A stretch of DNA of 64,000 bases, from assembly GCF_026626665.1 (NCBI RefSeq), contig NZ_JAPNKE010000002.1:11614001-11678000 (forward strand), written 5' to 3'. The position numbers and the translations under genes are program-made. Below, piece by piece: positions 19,849 to 30,640 of the stretch; the first letter of the stretch is position 1; each line of letters starts with the position of its first letter. The notes under the pieces are model-generated. The model was given only the letters and a program-made list of their open reading frames with translations. It was not told where the DNA came from and did no database searches. The DNA is from Nannocystis pusilla. Its GTDB lineage: Bacteria; Myxococcota_A; Polyangia; Nannocystales; Nannocystaceae.

Positions 19849-20894
19849 TGCGGTCTGCCGGCTTCGGGGCCCTCACCGGTGTCTCTCGTGCCTGGCGGGC
19901 GCCTGCATCCCCGTCGAGCCCGAATGGGTGGTCACCGACCCTCGCTTCCGCGGCGTCAAGGCCGAGGTCGTCGAGCCCGGCGGCTATGCGTCGCTGCTCC
20001 ACGTCCCCGAGGAAGCGCCGCGCGACCCTGCTGCCGCTCGACACCGTCGAGTTCACCTGGCACGTCACCGCCCCGGAGGGCGAGCCTGCCGCCGATCTGG
20101 CTCGTCTGCAGCAACAATTGCATCGACTACGGCGTCAGCAACACCATCTCCCACCTCGACTTCGTGGGGCTGAAAGACTGCCCCGTGCCGCTCCCGCTGT
20201 CGCCCCCCGAGACCTGTCGTCTCGGCGAGGGCTGGCAGCTCGCGCCGGGCTGGCGGGGACTTTCTCCGCCGGCGGTGACATCCCGTACCTCCTCCCGCTC
20301 ATCGTCATCGGCAGCCGGCAGCCCGACCTCGCGCCCGCGACTTGCCTCGAACGCCTGAGCACGCGGCCGATCTCGCAGGCGAATCGTGCCTGTTCAGCAG
20401 GACGCACGTGTACTTCGGCCCGAGCTGGGCCGCCCTCCCGTTCGGCGACATGTCCGCGCTCGCGCAGTTCCGCGAGCAGGAGGTCGACACCAACCTGGAT
20501 CAGCGCGTTCGCCGTCACCCGCGAGCGCAGCGGTGCGCGCATCGAGCTCGTGGCCGACCCGGGCGCCGACGTCCCCGTGCGCCGCGGCGAGCGATCACCG
20601 TCGAGCCGATCTTCGCCGCCGGCTCCGCGCAATCGTATTACGTCATGACGAACGGCGAGGAGGAAGCCCGGGACGGGCGAGCCGTCGCTGCAGACCGAGT
20701 CGCTCCAGTGGCGCGGCTGGTTCAGCGCCCCGATCGACGGTTACGAGCCAAACGGCGGCGCCTGGCGCACCGAGCTGCAGTGGACCGTCCCGCACGACGT
20801 CGTGCCGACCACGCTTTATGTGGATGTCAAGGATGGGCGTGGCGGCGTCGCCTTCGCCGAGCTGCGCTTCGTCCCCGACGGCTCCGAGCCATGA
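19849..20894 (+). CDS. Putative lipoprotein coupled to a TonB-type receptor
   Basis: ATG 19849 gives 'MRSAGFGALTGVS', then after a frame change 'LVCLAGACIPVEPEW', a signal peptide with lipobox LAGAC. The mature protein is beta-rich with several Cys ('WLVCSNNCIDYGV', 'LKDCPVPLPL', 'AGESCLFSRTHVYFG') and ends 'TTLYVDVKDGRGGVAFAELRFVPDGSEP'. At least five frame changes. The stop (20892-20894) overlaps the ATG of the next gene, so it is translationally coupled to the receptor and may be a surface-exposed partner of it, by analogy with SusD- or HmuY-like pairs; there is no sequence match to those. Confidence 0.6.
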
Positions 20895-23230
20895 ACTCCG
20901 GCCTCCTCGCCACCTCGCCGTGACCGCCGCGTTCGCGGCCGCCGCCAGGCGGCCCGCTCGCGCCGTCGTCCGGGGTCAGCTGCGCAGCGCCGGCGAGCGC
21001 GCCCCGTCGCCGGCGCGCGCGTCATCGCCAGCGCTCGCCGCGGCCTGCAGTGGCAGCGTTCGGCCGTTCTCCGGCCCGACGGTCGGTTCGTCCTGGAGGA
21101 CCTTCCCAGCCAGGACTTCGACCTCGTCATCGTCGCTGCCGGTCACCAGCGCTTCGAGCAGCCGACCCGGCGAGCTTGGCGCCGCCGCAAGCCGCCGGTG
21201 ATCACCTTCAACCCGCCGGCACCGGCGGCTATCGCACGATCGTCCAGCAAGGCGGGTCACCCGGCCGAGCGCGACCAGCACGCGCCTCTCGCCCGAGGAG
21301 ATCGGCAACCTCCCCGGCAGCCAGGGCGACCCTTGCGCGCCCTGCAAAATCTCCCCGGCGTGGCCCGCGTCCCCGGCGGCCTCGGTCTGCTCATTCTCCG
21401 CGGCGCCGCCCCCAATCAATCGCAAGTCTTCTTCGGCGAGCACCCGCTGCCGCGCGCCTTCCACGTCCCCGGCCTCGCCAGCGTCGTCCAGCCCGGCGTC
21501 CTCCAGGGCCTCGAATACGTGCCTGGCAACTCTCCGCCCACTACGGAAACGCGGTCGGCGGCATCGTCCACCTGACCCCGCGCGTCGGCCGGCGCGACGG
21601 GGTGCACGGCCACGCCAAGCTCGACATCACCTCGGCCGGCGCCCTCGTCGAGGGGCCGTTCGGCAAGGGCGGCTCGGTGCTGCTGGCCGCTCAGCGCGGC
21701 TACCTCGACCTCGCGCTCCGGGCATTGCCGAGGACGTCATCGGCGGTTTCCTCGCTCCGCGCTACCATGATTACCAGTTCATCGTCGACCACCCGGCGGG
21801 CCGGCGGCGGCATCACCGCCCGCCTGCTCGGCGCCCAGGACACCTTCAACGTCCGGACCTCGAGGGCGGTTCTTCCTGACGATGCAGAACAGCTTCCACC
21901 GCGTCGACCTCGCCTATCGCAAGCGCGTCGGCCGCTGGGACTTCCTGCTCGCGCCGGCCGTGCGCCTCGATCCACCCTCTACGAGAGCGGCTCGCATCAC
22001 CGCCGCGGCGACGTCGTCGGCCTCCTGCGCGCCGAAGCCAGCGTGCGCCCGGTGAAGCCGCTCCACGTCACCCTCGGCCTCGACACCCAGCTCGATCGCT
22101 ACACCACGCGTCTCCAATATTTCCCGTACATGCAGCCGCCGGTCGACGAGTCCGGCCGCGGCCTCTTGACGACCACCGGCCTTTACCTGTCCTCGCAGCT
22201 CGACGTCGGCCGCTTCGCGGTCGTCGCCGCGCGCCTCAACGCCTTCACCGGCGCCGAGAACCACGCGTTCGCGTTCGACCCGCGCGTGCTGCTGCGCTAC
22301 ACGCCGCACCCGCGCGTGCGCATCCAGCTGGCCGCCGGCCTCTACTCGCAGCCGAGCCTGAACCGCTCCCTGATCTCCGCTGGCCTGGTGTCGAGCTGGG
22401 AGGGCACCCCGACCAGCAGCTTTTTGTACTCGGGGCTCATCCTCCCCGGGGCGACCCGGTTCCTCGATCCGCAGCTCGAGTTCGCGCCGACCGGCCGCCT
22501 CGGCGCCATGCGAGCCACCCAGTACAGCGCCAACCTCCACCTCGACCTCACCGATTCGCTCGACCTCGAGGCGACCGTCTTCTATCGCCAGATCCGCGAC
22601 AACCTCCGCCCCCTTCGTACGACCCTGCGGCGGAGGACCCCGCCAACCTCCGTGACCGGGCCTCAAGTGTTCGCCAGCGGCTCGGCCACCCACGGCGTCG
22701 AGGTCATGCTGCGCCACGACCTCACCGCGCGGCTCTACGGCTGGCTGGCGTACACGTGGATGCATTCGACCGCCAGCACTACCTTCGCCGCTCGCGTCGA
22801 TCGCACCCCGGCCGACTTCGATCAGCGGCACAACCTCGTCATGCTCGTCGGCTACAAGCTCCCGCGCCGCTGGTCGATCGCCGCTCGCTTCCGCCTCGTC
22901 ACCGGGCTGCCCTACACTCCGTTCGTCGGCGGCGTGGAGGAGCAGAGGGCTCCGTGGTGCCCCTCACGGGCGCGACCAACAGCGCGCATGCCCTACGTGT
23001 TCCACCAGCTCGACCTGCGGGTCGATCGCACGTGGATCTTGCACCGCTGCATCGTCTCCGCCTACCTCGACGTGATGAACGTCTACAACCGCCAGAACGC
23101 CGAGGGGGTGCTCTACTCGGCCACCTACGCCAGCACGCGCGCGGTCGTCGGTCTGCCGATCTTGCCGGTCCTCGGCCTGAAGATCGGCTTGATCGTCCGC
23201 GGCGCGCCGCGAGGCTGGGCTATGTTCCTC
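20891..23230 (+). CDS. TonB-dependent receptor-like outer membrane protein
   Basis: ATG 20891. After several frame changes in the first 900 bases the N-terminus shows a carboxypeptidase-regulatory-like beta domain ('GARVIASARRGLQWQRS', 'GRFVLEDLPSQDFDLVIVAAGHQ') and a plug domain ('GDPLRALQNLPGVARVPGGLGLLILRGAAPNQSQVFF', 'GNAVGGIVHLTPRVG'). From 21960 one clean frame carries beta-barrel strands ('HGVEVMLRHDLTARLYGWLAYTWMHS', 'FDQRHNLVMLVGYKLPRRWSIAARFRLVTGLPYTP'). About 770 residues. The stop is lost: the barrel frame runs into the next gene, so an indel near the C-terminus (about 23190) is likely. No TonB box was identified. It should import a large ligand across the outer membrane. Confidence 0.8.
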
Positions 23231-23239
23231 GCGCCGGCC

Positions 23240-23709
23240 ATGAACATTCGCCTCTACACTCCCGCCGACCGCGAGGCGTGCCTCGAGCTCCTCCGCAGCA
23301 ACACCCCCGAGCACTTCTCGCTCGCCGAGGAGGCCGATCTGGCGCGCTTCCTCGACGCGCTCCCGGGGCCCTACTTCGTGGTCGAGGACGGCGGGCGAAT
23401 CATCGCATCCGGCGGGATCGCGGGCGAGCGCGACGGGATCACGGCGACTTTGTGCTGGGGCATGGTCGACGCGAGCCGCCAGCGCGCCGGGGTCGGCTCG
23501 AAGCTGCTGATCCATCGCGTCGAGACGTTCCTGGCCGAGCGTCCGCAGATCCGTCAGCTCCAGACGCACACCTCGCAGAAGGTGCAGGGCTTCTACGCGA
23601 AGCACGGGTTTCGCGTGGTCGAGGTCAGGCCTCACGGATTCGGGCCGGACCTCGATCACGTGCACATGATGCGCGACAGGACGTCCGCCGGCGATCCGAA
23701 AATTCCTGA
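23240..23709 (+). CDS. GNAT family N-acetyltransferase
   Basis: ATG 23240 starts 'MNIRLYTPADREACLELLRSN'. The family core is present: 'YFVVEDGGRIIASGGI', 'ATLCWGMVDASRQRAGVGSKLL' (the acetyl-CoA loop R-x-x-G-x-G variant RAGVGSK) and 'GFYAKHGFRVVEVRPHGFG'. About 150 residues. The frame does not stop until 24532, so the end near 23709 assumes one indel. Substrate unknown. Confidence 0.85.
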
Positions 23710-23903
23710 ACTCATGCGCGTCGCGAGCCACGGAACGCGGGCACCACGGCGAATCATGGCCACCGGGCCCCAAATCGGGGGACGACGGACGTCGAGCTCG
23801 CTCGACTGCCATGATTGCGCCGCGGGCGGAATGAACACCTCGCGGCCGCATACGACCCGACGGTTGCCGGCACGGGGGCGGCTGTGCCGCCCGCGGCGGA
23901 TGA

Positions 23904-24578
23904 TCATAAACCTGTCTCTTCGGACATGTAGCCGGAGCGCTGCGCCCACCGGCCGAGCGCGTGCGTCTGCTTGCGCGAGCGCCAGCCTCGCTGGGCGCCG
24001 GTGTCTCGCAGGCGCTCGCGCAGCAGGGCGCGGGCGGGGGCTCCCGCGCACACCAGGGCGCAGGCGATCGCGTCGTGGGCGTGGTACGGCCGACCGCGGG
24101 CGAAGGCGTCCCGGGCCGCCTGGAGCACCACGTCGGCCGGGTAGTCCCCGGCGGCGGCCAGGAGCAGCCGCGCCAGCTTGCTCGTGCGCGAGGGGAACAG
24201 GCCGTGAGCGACCGTATCGCCGGGGCGCCCGAGCGCGAGCGGGCGGAGTCGGGCGCGCCACCTGTCGTCGAGCAGGTACAGCGGGCGCACCGGGAGAAAC
24301 GGGCCGGCGAGGAGCTCGCACAGGGCCTGCGCAGGGTCGTCGCCGCCGAGGCGCGCGACGAGGGCTCGCGCGAGGTTCGGGCCGGCCGCGGCAGCGGCGA
24401 GCAAGCACTGCGTCGCCGGGACCAGCTTCAGCAGCGCGGGCCACGGCCCGCTCGGGTCGATCTCGAGGACGACGTAGTCGGCGTCGCGCGGGCGCAGCGT
24501 GGCGAGCCTGGCGAGCGCCGCGATGCCCGTGAACCGCGGGAGCCTGGCGCGCCGAGCCTCGAAGGACATTGATTGCAA
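23904..24578 (-). CDS. Protein of unknown function downstream of the oxoamine synthase fusion
   Basis: An intact 224-residue frame from ATG 24578. It is Leu/Ala/Arg-rich and helical, with 'DADYVVLEIDPSGPWPALLKLVPATQCLLAAAAAG', 'PVRPLYLLDDRWRARLRPLALG' and 'PADVVLQAARDAFARGRPYHAHDAIACALVCAG'. No recognised domain; helix pairs could form an alpha-solenoid. It starts 59 bases after the fusion enzyme's stop on the same strand, so the two are probably cotranscribed. Confidence 0.7.
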   Translation of the reverse strand: MQSMSFEARRARLPRFTGIAALARLATLRPRDADYVVLEIDPSGPWPALLKLVPATQCLLAAAAAGPNLARALVARLGGDDPAQALCELLAGPFLPVRPLYLLDDRWRARLRPLALGRPGDTVAHGLFPSRTSKLARLLLAAAGDYPADVVLQAARDAFARGRPYHAHDAIACALVCAGAPARALLRERLRDTGAQRGWRSRKQTHALGRWAQRSGYMSEETGL

Positions 24579-24636
24579 TGTAGCGGCCGCCGGCCGGGAG
24601 GTCGAGGCCGCGAGGTTCGGGGAGGTCGTGAACGGC

Positions 24637-27109
24637 CTACGAGCGACCTGCGCTGCGCAGGGCCGTCCGTGTCACGAACTCCTGCAGGCGGGTCGCCGCG
24701 AAGGCGTCGTCGGCTCGCACGAGCGCGAGCGCGGGCGAGGCCGTGGCGCCGAAGCGCGTCTTCTCCAGGCCGGCTCCCATGCCGAGGTGCAGGCGCTCGC
24801 AGCCGAGCCGGCCGGCGCGGCGGACCAACTGCCACAGCAATTGGCGATAGGGGTTGATCTTCGCGGCGCGGAAATCGTCGTAGTCGACGCCGCAGTACAG
24901 GGCGCGGTACTCGCGACCTGCCGGGCGCGGCGGCCCACGCGATCGGCGGACCGCCGCCCCGGGCCGCAGCAGCACGAACTCCCACGAGCCGCTCTCGAGC
25001 TGCGCGCGCAGCAGCTTCGGCGGGAGGGGGAAGATGTTGATCCGCAGGTTCTTCGCCGCCATCCTGCGGTAGAGCGCGTACATGCGGCCGAGCTCGTCGT
25101 CCGACGCGGCGCTGCGGCTGTCCCATACCTCGACCTCGAACAGGGGTGAATGCTCGTGAATGGCGCGGACGTGCCGCCGCTGGCGGTGGCTCGGCAACGC
25201 GGCGATGAACGCCGCCTCGCCGCGCCAGGCGAGCGGCACGAGGTAGCGCTCGAGCAACGGGACGGGCACGAAGCCCTGGCCGGTCAAGACGCGCACGAGC
25301 TCGGGGTCGTCGGCGAGATCGCGCAAGACCAGGGTGCTGCAGTGTCGGGCCTTCATCTCGGCGACGCCGGCCTCGGCGAGGGCGATCAGCGCGGCGGCGC
25401 GGCCCGGGCCCGGGGCGAGGAACATGTGCTCGCCCTCGGAGGCCATGTTGCCCATCACCACCGCGCGCGAGGTGAACAGGTACGGATCGGCGACGCGCTC
25501 GCGCTCGAGCGCCGCGCTGACGGCCGCGCTCATGAACGTGTCGTCCTTCATCAAGAGCGTGGTGAACGGCGCCGCGGCGACGACCTCGTCGCCGCGGCGG
25601 ACGAGCACGTAGCGGAACGACCAGCGGTGCTCGCGGCGCGCGTGCTCGCCGTGGAACACGCGCTCGGCCGCTCGCATCGAGCCCGCGTCGATGTATGAAA
25701 GATCGCCGACGAGCGCGTCCCAGAGCCCGGCGTCGAGCTGATCGATGCTCGCGTGGGTCTCGACGGCGAGCGCGTCTGCCGGCGAGGCGCGGCGCTCGGG
25801 GAGCTGCTGCACCGCGGGGGCTGGCGGACGCGCGGCGCGGAGGAACGACGGGAGCACGCCCTCGAACTGCTCCGCGACCTCGTCGCGCGTCACGCCGACG
25901 GCGGCGAGCACGGACGGCAGGTGCTCGGCGATCGCGTGGAACAGGGCGTCGACCTGGGCCGCGCTGTGGATCGCGTTGATGGCGATCCGCAGGCCGCCGC
26001 GGCTGGCGGGCACGGCCGGGAAGCCGGACACGTTGACGTGGAAGCCCTGGTCGCGCAGGCGCTCGGCCAGCAGGAACACCGCCTCGACGCGGCCCAGGGC
26101 GATGAAGAAGATCGGCGCCTCGTTCTCGATCACGAGCGGGATCGCCAGGGTCCGGCACAGCGCGTTGGCCTGGGCGACGCGGTCGCGCAGCGTGGCCTGG
26201 AGGGGCGCCAGCTCGGGGCTCAGGTGGATCCGCGCCGAGGCGATGCTCGCCCCGAGGTCGCCCGGGCGCAGCGGCCCCGAGAACGAGAACGGGCCGCCGA
26301 CCAGGCGCGCGGTCTCGAGGAGGCGGCGGTCCTGGACGACGACGACGCCGCCGCCGGTGGCGAACGCCTTGGCGAGCGAGGTCACCAGGACGACGCGATC
26401 GCCGAGCGGGAAGCGCGACAGCAAGTGCCCGCGGCCGTGGTCGCCGGCCCAACTCATCCCGTGGGCGTCGTCGACGAACAGGCGCACGTTGGGCGCGACG
26501 GCCAGCAGGTCGTGCAGGAAGCCGGCGGGCAAGAAGTCGCCGTACATCGAATAGACGCCGTCGCAGGCGAACCATACGTGGTGGTGCGTGCGCGCGAGTC
26601 GGTCGACGACGTCGAGCGCCCGCTCGAGCTCGCCGTGCTTGACGACCACCTTGGCGGCGCTGCTGCGCGCATTGCAGGGTGATCGCGTCGTCGACCGAGC
26701 GGTGGACCTGGTGGTCGCACACGATCGCGTCGTCCTCGGCCAGCAGGGCCGGCATCACGACGTGGTGGGCGATGCTGGTGCTCGGCAGCAGCAGCACTCG
26801 CGGCACGCCGAAGATGCGCGGCAGCAGGTCCTCCTCGAGCTCCGGGTAGAGCGGGCAGGACAGGTAGCCGCGGCTGAACGACGTCTGGGTGCCGTAGCGG
26901 CGGTAGGCCTCGACCCCGCCGTCGACGAGCCGCGGGTCGAACTCCAGGCCCAGGTACGAGCAGCTGCCGAACGACAGCAGCCGCTTGCCGGCGACGCTGA
27001 CGTGGCGGTCGTCGAATCGCGGGTCCTCCGCGGCCAGGAAATAGTGCCCGCGGTCGCGGCCGTGGCTGTGAACTTGAAATATTGCCTCTCGAAAGCTAGA
27101 TGCGTCCAT
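24637..27109 (-). CDS. Alpha-oxoamine synthase fused to a GNAT/BioF2-like acyltransferase
   Basis: About 820 residues from ATG 27109. Residues ~1-400 are a PLP fold-type I alpha-oxoamine synthase: 'LLSFGSCSYLGLEFDPRLVDG', 'FSRGYLSCPLYPELEEDLLPRIFG', 'VWFACDGVYSMYGDFLPA', 'FVDDAHGMSW' and the PLP lysine in 'VTSLAKAFATGGGVVV'. These enzymes condense an acyl-thioester with an amino acid. After a linker, residues ~440-820 resemble the FemAB/GNAT (BioF2-like) acyltransferase fold, including 'GVDYDDFRAAKINPYRQLLWQLV' and 'LHLGMGAGLEKTRFGA'. One frame change near 26670 breaks the synthase half; the rest (26649-24637) is one clean frame. The product may be a long-chain amino-ketone or an N-acylated derivative; inferred. 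Confidence 0.85.
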
Positions 27110-27353
27110 CGATGTTGGCGTGATAGCAGAGCGCGAGCGCGCCGCACGGGGCAGGTTTTTTCCTGCAGGCCGCGGAGGATCAGCCCGATCGGTGCTCCCG
27201 GACGCATCCGTCGCGCGCTCGGTGCGTGGATGGAGTCGCTCTGCGGATTCGCGTGCCCGCCGTTTGGGACATGTCGATGCAGCGAGTGGTGCATCGGCGG
27301 CTCCATGAACGCATGAGTCCGCGTTCGCCCGGGAGACGCTCTGCGCCCGCGCG

Positions 27354-27840
27354 TCACCGCTGCGCCGGCCCGGCCGCGAGCATCGGCGACAGCTTGAGCA
27401 GCAGCACCGGCCATAGCTGCAGGCCGCCGGCGATCAGCGCGGCGGCGGCGTAGGTCTGCCACGCGCACGCCGGCGCGCCAGGCCTCGCGGAAGGTCAGCG
27501 CCGCGAGCGGCAGGAAGAACACCATCGCGCTGATGCACCCGGGGTTGGGGTGCCCGCCGGTCAGCGACGGCAGCAGGTGGAACAGCAGGGCGTTGATCAC
27601 CATCAGCGCCGGGAACACGAGCGCGCACGCCGGCATGCGCCAGCCGAGGGTCGCGGTCGTGACGCCGATGACGATCACCACCGCATTGGTGACGTAGAAG
27701 GTCGACCAGCCGGGGAACATCATGCCGACGGAGTGGGCCCATTCGAGCCAGCCGAAGGCCAGCTCCTCCATGATGTGAAGGCCGTACACGGGGACGCACA
27801 GCCACAGCAGGGCCGAGAAGGGGTCGCGTTCGCGGGTCAT
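27354..27840 (-). CDS. HXXEE-domain integral membrane protein
   Basis: ATG 27840. Four to five hydrophobic segments and the signature 'GLHIMEE' (H-x-x-E-E) at residues 19-25, followed by 'FYVTNAVVIVIGVTTATLGW' and 'PALMVINALLFHLLPSLTGG'. The family is of unknown function; the His/Glu cluster could bind a metal in the membrane. A frame change near 27465 is needed to reach the last helix ('ALIAGGLQLWPVLLLKL') and the stop at 27354. Confidence 0.82.
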
Positions 27841-28018
27841 GCCGCGAGCATGCCGGGTCGCTGGGCGGCCCGCCGGGCGCGAGGCGCCAGCGGTCGAACC
27901 GAACGCGCCAAGTCGGCGCGGGCGCGTCGTGCGAACGGGCGAGCGGCCCAGCCATGACGCGTCCCGAGTCAGCGCGGCTCGTCGCGGAAGGTGAGTGGCC
28001 GAGCCATGACGCCCCGAG

Positions 28019-29014
28019 TCAGCGGCGGTACTCGGACGGGCTGGCGCCGGTCCAGCGGCGGAAGGCCCGGCTGAACGCGCTGAGGTCCGAGAAGCCGAGC
28101 ATGAACGCGATGTCGGTCACCGTCGCGTCGCGGCGCCCGAGCTGGGCCAGCGCCGCCTCGCGCCGGACGTCGTCGACCACGTCGCGGAAGCTCGTGCCGG
28201 CCTGTCGCAGGCGCCGCTGCATCGTCCGCTCCGAGGTGCCCAGAGCGCGCGCGACCGACTCGGCCAGCGCGTCGCCGTCGCCGAGCAGCCCCGCACCTGC
28301 GCACGCAGCTCGGCGACGAACGCCGCCTCGCCGCCGCGGCCGCGCAGCTCGTGCTCGAGCTGCGGCAGCAGCGTGCGGGCCAGCGCCGCGTCGACGCCTC
28401 GCACCGGCAGCGCCAGCACCGCGCGCGGGAACACCAGCGCGTCCTCGTCGGCGCCGAACCGCAGCGGCGCGGCGAACCCTCGCGCGAGCGGGTCGCGTCG
28501 CGCGGTGCCGCGTCGCGCAGCCGCACCTCCGTCAGCAGCGCGTCGCGGCCGGTCGCGCGGCGCAGCTTGGTCGTCCACACCATCAGCAGGAACTGCGACA
28601 GGTGCCGCGAGCGCGGCAGCTCGCCGCGGAAGCGGTGGCCGAGGAGCGCCAGGTCGCCGCGCAGCTCGAGGCGGGCCTCGTTGGCCTCGTGGTACAGCCC
28701 TTGATAGCGCAGGAACTGCCGCACCATCGTCTCGACGTCGGCGGTGTGGGCCAGGGCGAGATCGACGATGTCGAACGGCGCCGCGCCGACCAGCGCCGCC
28801 GCGAACACGCCGAAGGCAGGGTCCCGCTCGCGCTCGCCATCGCCTCCCACACCGCGATCGCAGTCGAGTGCGGCACCCGGGCCGTCGCGTCGCCGATCGT
28901 GGCGAGGGAGATCTGGACCTGCTGCGCGAGTTCGGCGAGCGGCCGCCCCGTCCGCGCCGCGGCCGCGAGCAGCGGGACCCGCACGGACTGGATGCACACC
29001 CTCGGCTCGGCCAT
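28019..29014 (-). CDS. AraC family transcriptional regulator, OruR/ArgR-type architecture
   Basis: ATG 29014. The N-terminal ~200 residues resemble the arabinose-binding-like domain (PF12625 type): 'ALAHTADVETMVRQFLRYQGLYHEA'. The C-terminal ~95 residues are an AraC DNA-binding domain ('LGTSERTMQRRLRQAGTSFRDVVDDVRR' and 'TVTDIAFMLGFSDLSAFSRAFRRWTGASPSEYR'). Frame changes near 28830, 28490 and 28285. About 330 residues, normal for this subfamily, which often regulates fatty-acid or amino-acid catabolism. The target is unknown. Confidence 0.88.
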
Positions 29015-29164
29015 TTCCCCGAGGATATCCCAGGCGTGGCCGCCACGTCCGTTGGGCGGTGGCCGGGCTCGCTGCGGCGCGGGGCTGCGCGCGCCGGTTG
29101 TGCGGCTGGGGCTGGTCAGGAGCGCAGCGCCTCGACGCGGACGTGGCGAGTGCCGCCGCTGGGG

Positions 29165-29926
29165 TCACGGCCCTGGCGGGCGCGAGCGCCAGAACGGGCC
29201 GTCGTGGGCGAGGTCCGGGTCGTGGGCGATGACTGTGAACTCGTGGCCGCGCAAGAGCTCGGCGACGGTCGGCTCCCTGGTGAAGAGCCGGCGCCAGAAG
29301 GACAGGTCCGGGCGCTCCGGGTAGCGATCGAAGCACAGCTTGACGTGCTCCTTGCGCCCGGTCGAAAGCAGGTAGGAGGCCTTCACGCCGGACTGCACAA
29401 GCGTCTCGTGTACGGCCGCGCTGACATGGGCATGGTACGCGTCGCAAAGGGGCAGCCGCAACAGGACGTTTTCGCCGAAGCACGGCTGTTCGGCCAGGAC
29501 TTCGGCCGGGAAGGTGACGCGATCGATGCCATGACGGACCTCGCCGTCCTCGACGCGAATCACCGGGCCGCCGCACTCCCAGGCGCTCCTCGACAGCGCG
29601 GCCGTGACGTGTCTGTTGATGTCGGCGAGAGCGTAGCGGTAGGTAAGGCTCACCTCGAAGCCCGCGAAGACGGGCCCGAGGAAGTCGGCCTCGACGAGGG
29701 TGATCGGCGCCAGGTGCTCGGCGAGCTCCTCCAGCCCCAGGCGCCTCGTCCGGATCTGCAGGCCGTATTCGTCGTCGTCGGGGTCGCTGTCGGGGAGCTG
29801 CCTCTCGGCCATCCACAGGGTCTCACGCTCCCACTCCTCGCGGTCGGCAGCCGTTGACGTGACCGCGGAGACCCCCGTGAGCCGGAGCGAGAAGATGAAT
29901 CGCCGGGGAGGGGAGAACACGCGCAT
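29165..29926 (-). CDS. Protein of unknown function, full-length member of a tandem pair
   Basis: Intact 253-residue frame from ATG 29926; a later start within the first 25 residues is possible. The sequence is acidic in the middle ('PDSDPDDDEYGLQI') and then well ordered: 'LVEADFLGPVFAGFEV', 'WECGGPVIRVEDGEVRHGI', 'LLRLPLCDAYHAHVSAAVHE', 'KASYLLSTGRKEHVKLCF', 'FTVIAHDPDL'. No signal peptide. I do not recognise the family. A second, shortened copy lies 170 bp further on. Confidence 0.75.
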   Translation of the reverse strand: MRVFSPPRRFIFSLRLTGVSAVTSTAADREEWERETLWMAERQLPDSDPDDDEYGLQIRTRRLGLEELAEHLAPITLVEADFLGPVFAGFEVSLTYRYALADINRHVTAALSRSAWECGGPVIRVEDGEVRHGIDRVTFPAEVLAEQPCFGENVLLRLPLCDAYHAHVSAAVHETLVQSGVKASYLLSTGRKEHVKLCFDRYPERPDLSFWRRLFTREPTVAELLRGHEFTVIAHDPDLAHDGPFWRSRPPGP

Positions 29927-30095
29927 TCATAGCACGGCCGCGATCGGCGGGCCAGCGACAGCCCGTCCTCGGGGTCGGGGCGCGGGCTCGTGGGCCTGAA
30001 CCTGTGTCGCGCTGAACTCCGCGAGCGTCCGATAACCCGGGAACTCCTCGAGGACAAGCTGGGTCTTGGAAACGGTTTGATGGCCGCCGCTGGCG

Positions 30096-30640
30096 TCACG
30101 GCCCTGGTATGAATGAATGCCAAAACGGTCGATCGTAGGCGAGGTCCGGGTCATGGGCGATGACCGTGAACTCGTACCCGCGCAAGAGCTCGGCGACGGT
30201 CGGCTCCCTGGTGAAGAGGCGGCGCCAGAACGACAGGCCGGGCCGCTCCGGGTAGGGAGCGAAGCACAGCTTGACGTGCTCCTTGCGCCCGGTCGAAAGC
30301 AGGTAGGAGGCCTTCACGCCGGACTGCACGAGCGTCTTGTGTACGGCCGCGCTGACATGGGCATGGTACGCGTCGCAGAGGGGCAGCCGCAACAGGACAT
30401 TTTCGCCGAAGCACGGCTGTTCGGCCAGGACCTCGGCCGGGAAGATCACGCGATCGATGCCATGACGGACCTCACCGTCTTCGACGCGAATCACCGGCCC
30501 GCCGCACTCCCAGACGGTCCTGGCCAGCGCGGCCATGACGCTTCTGTCGATATTGACGAGGTCATCGCCGTAGGTGAGCTTCACCTCGAAGCCCGCGAAC
30601 ACGGGTCCGAGGAAGTCGGCCTCGACGAGGGTGATCGGCG
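30096..30640 (-). pseudogene. 5'-truncated tandem copy of the preceding gene
   Basis: About 86% identical by eye over 167 residues to the C-terminal two thirds of the 29165-29926 protein, with the middle ~85 residues nearly identical. Similarity begins at 'ITLVEADFLGP' (residue 75 of the full copy) and stops abruptly upstream near 30640; it also extends some 20 bp past the stop, so a DNA segment (about 29146-29690 versus 30086-30640) was duplicated. The first in-frame ATG is 30602. Without an N-terminus it is either a relic or a shortened functional paralogue. The frame is open throughout. Confidence 0.75.

Noticed and set aside
20891..24532. A very long plus-strand frame (from about 21050) that would fuse the TonB-type receptor to the GNAT and beyond
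   Set aside because: The GNAT begins with its own normal start and the tail after about 23700 is Arg-rich non-coding-like sequence overlapping a clean minus-strand gene. The fusion most likely comes from a lost stop.
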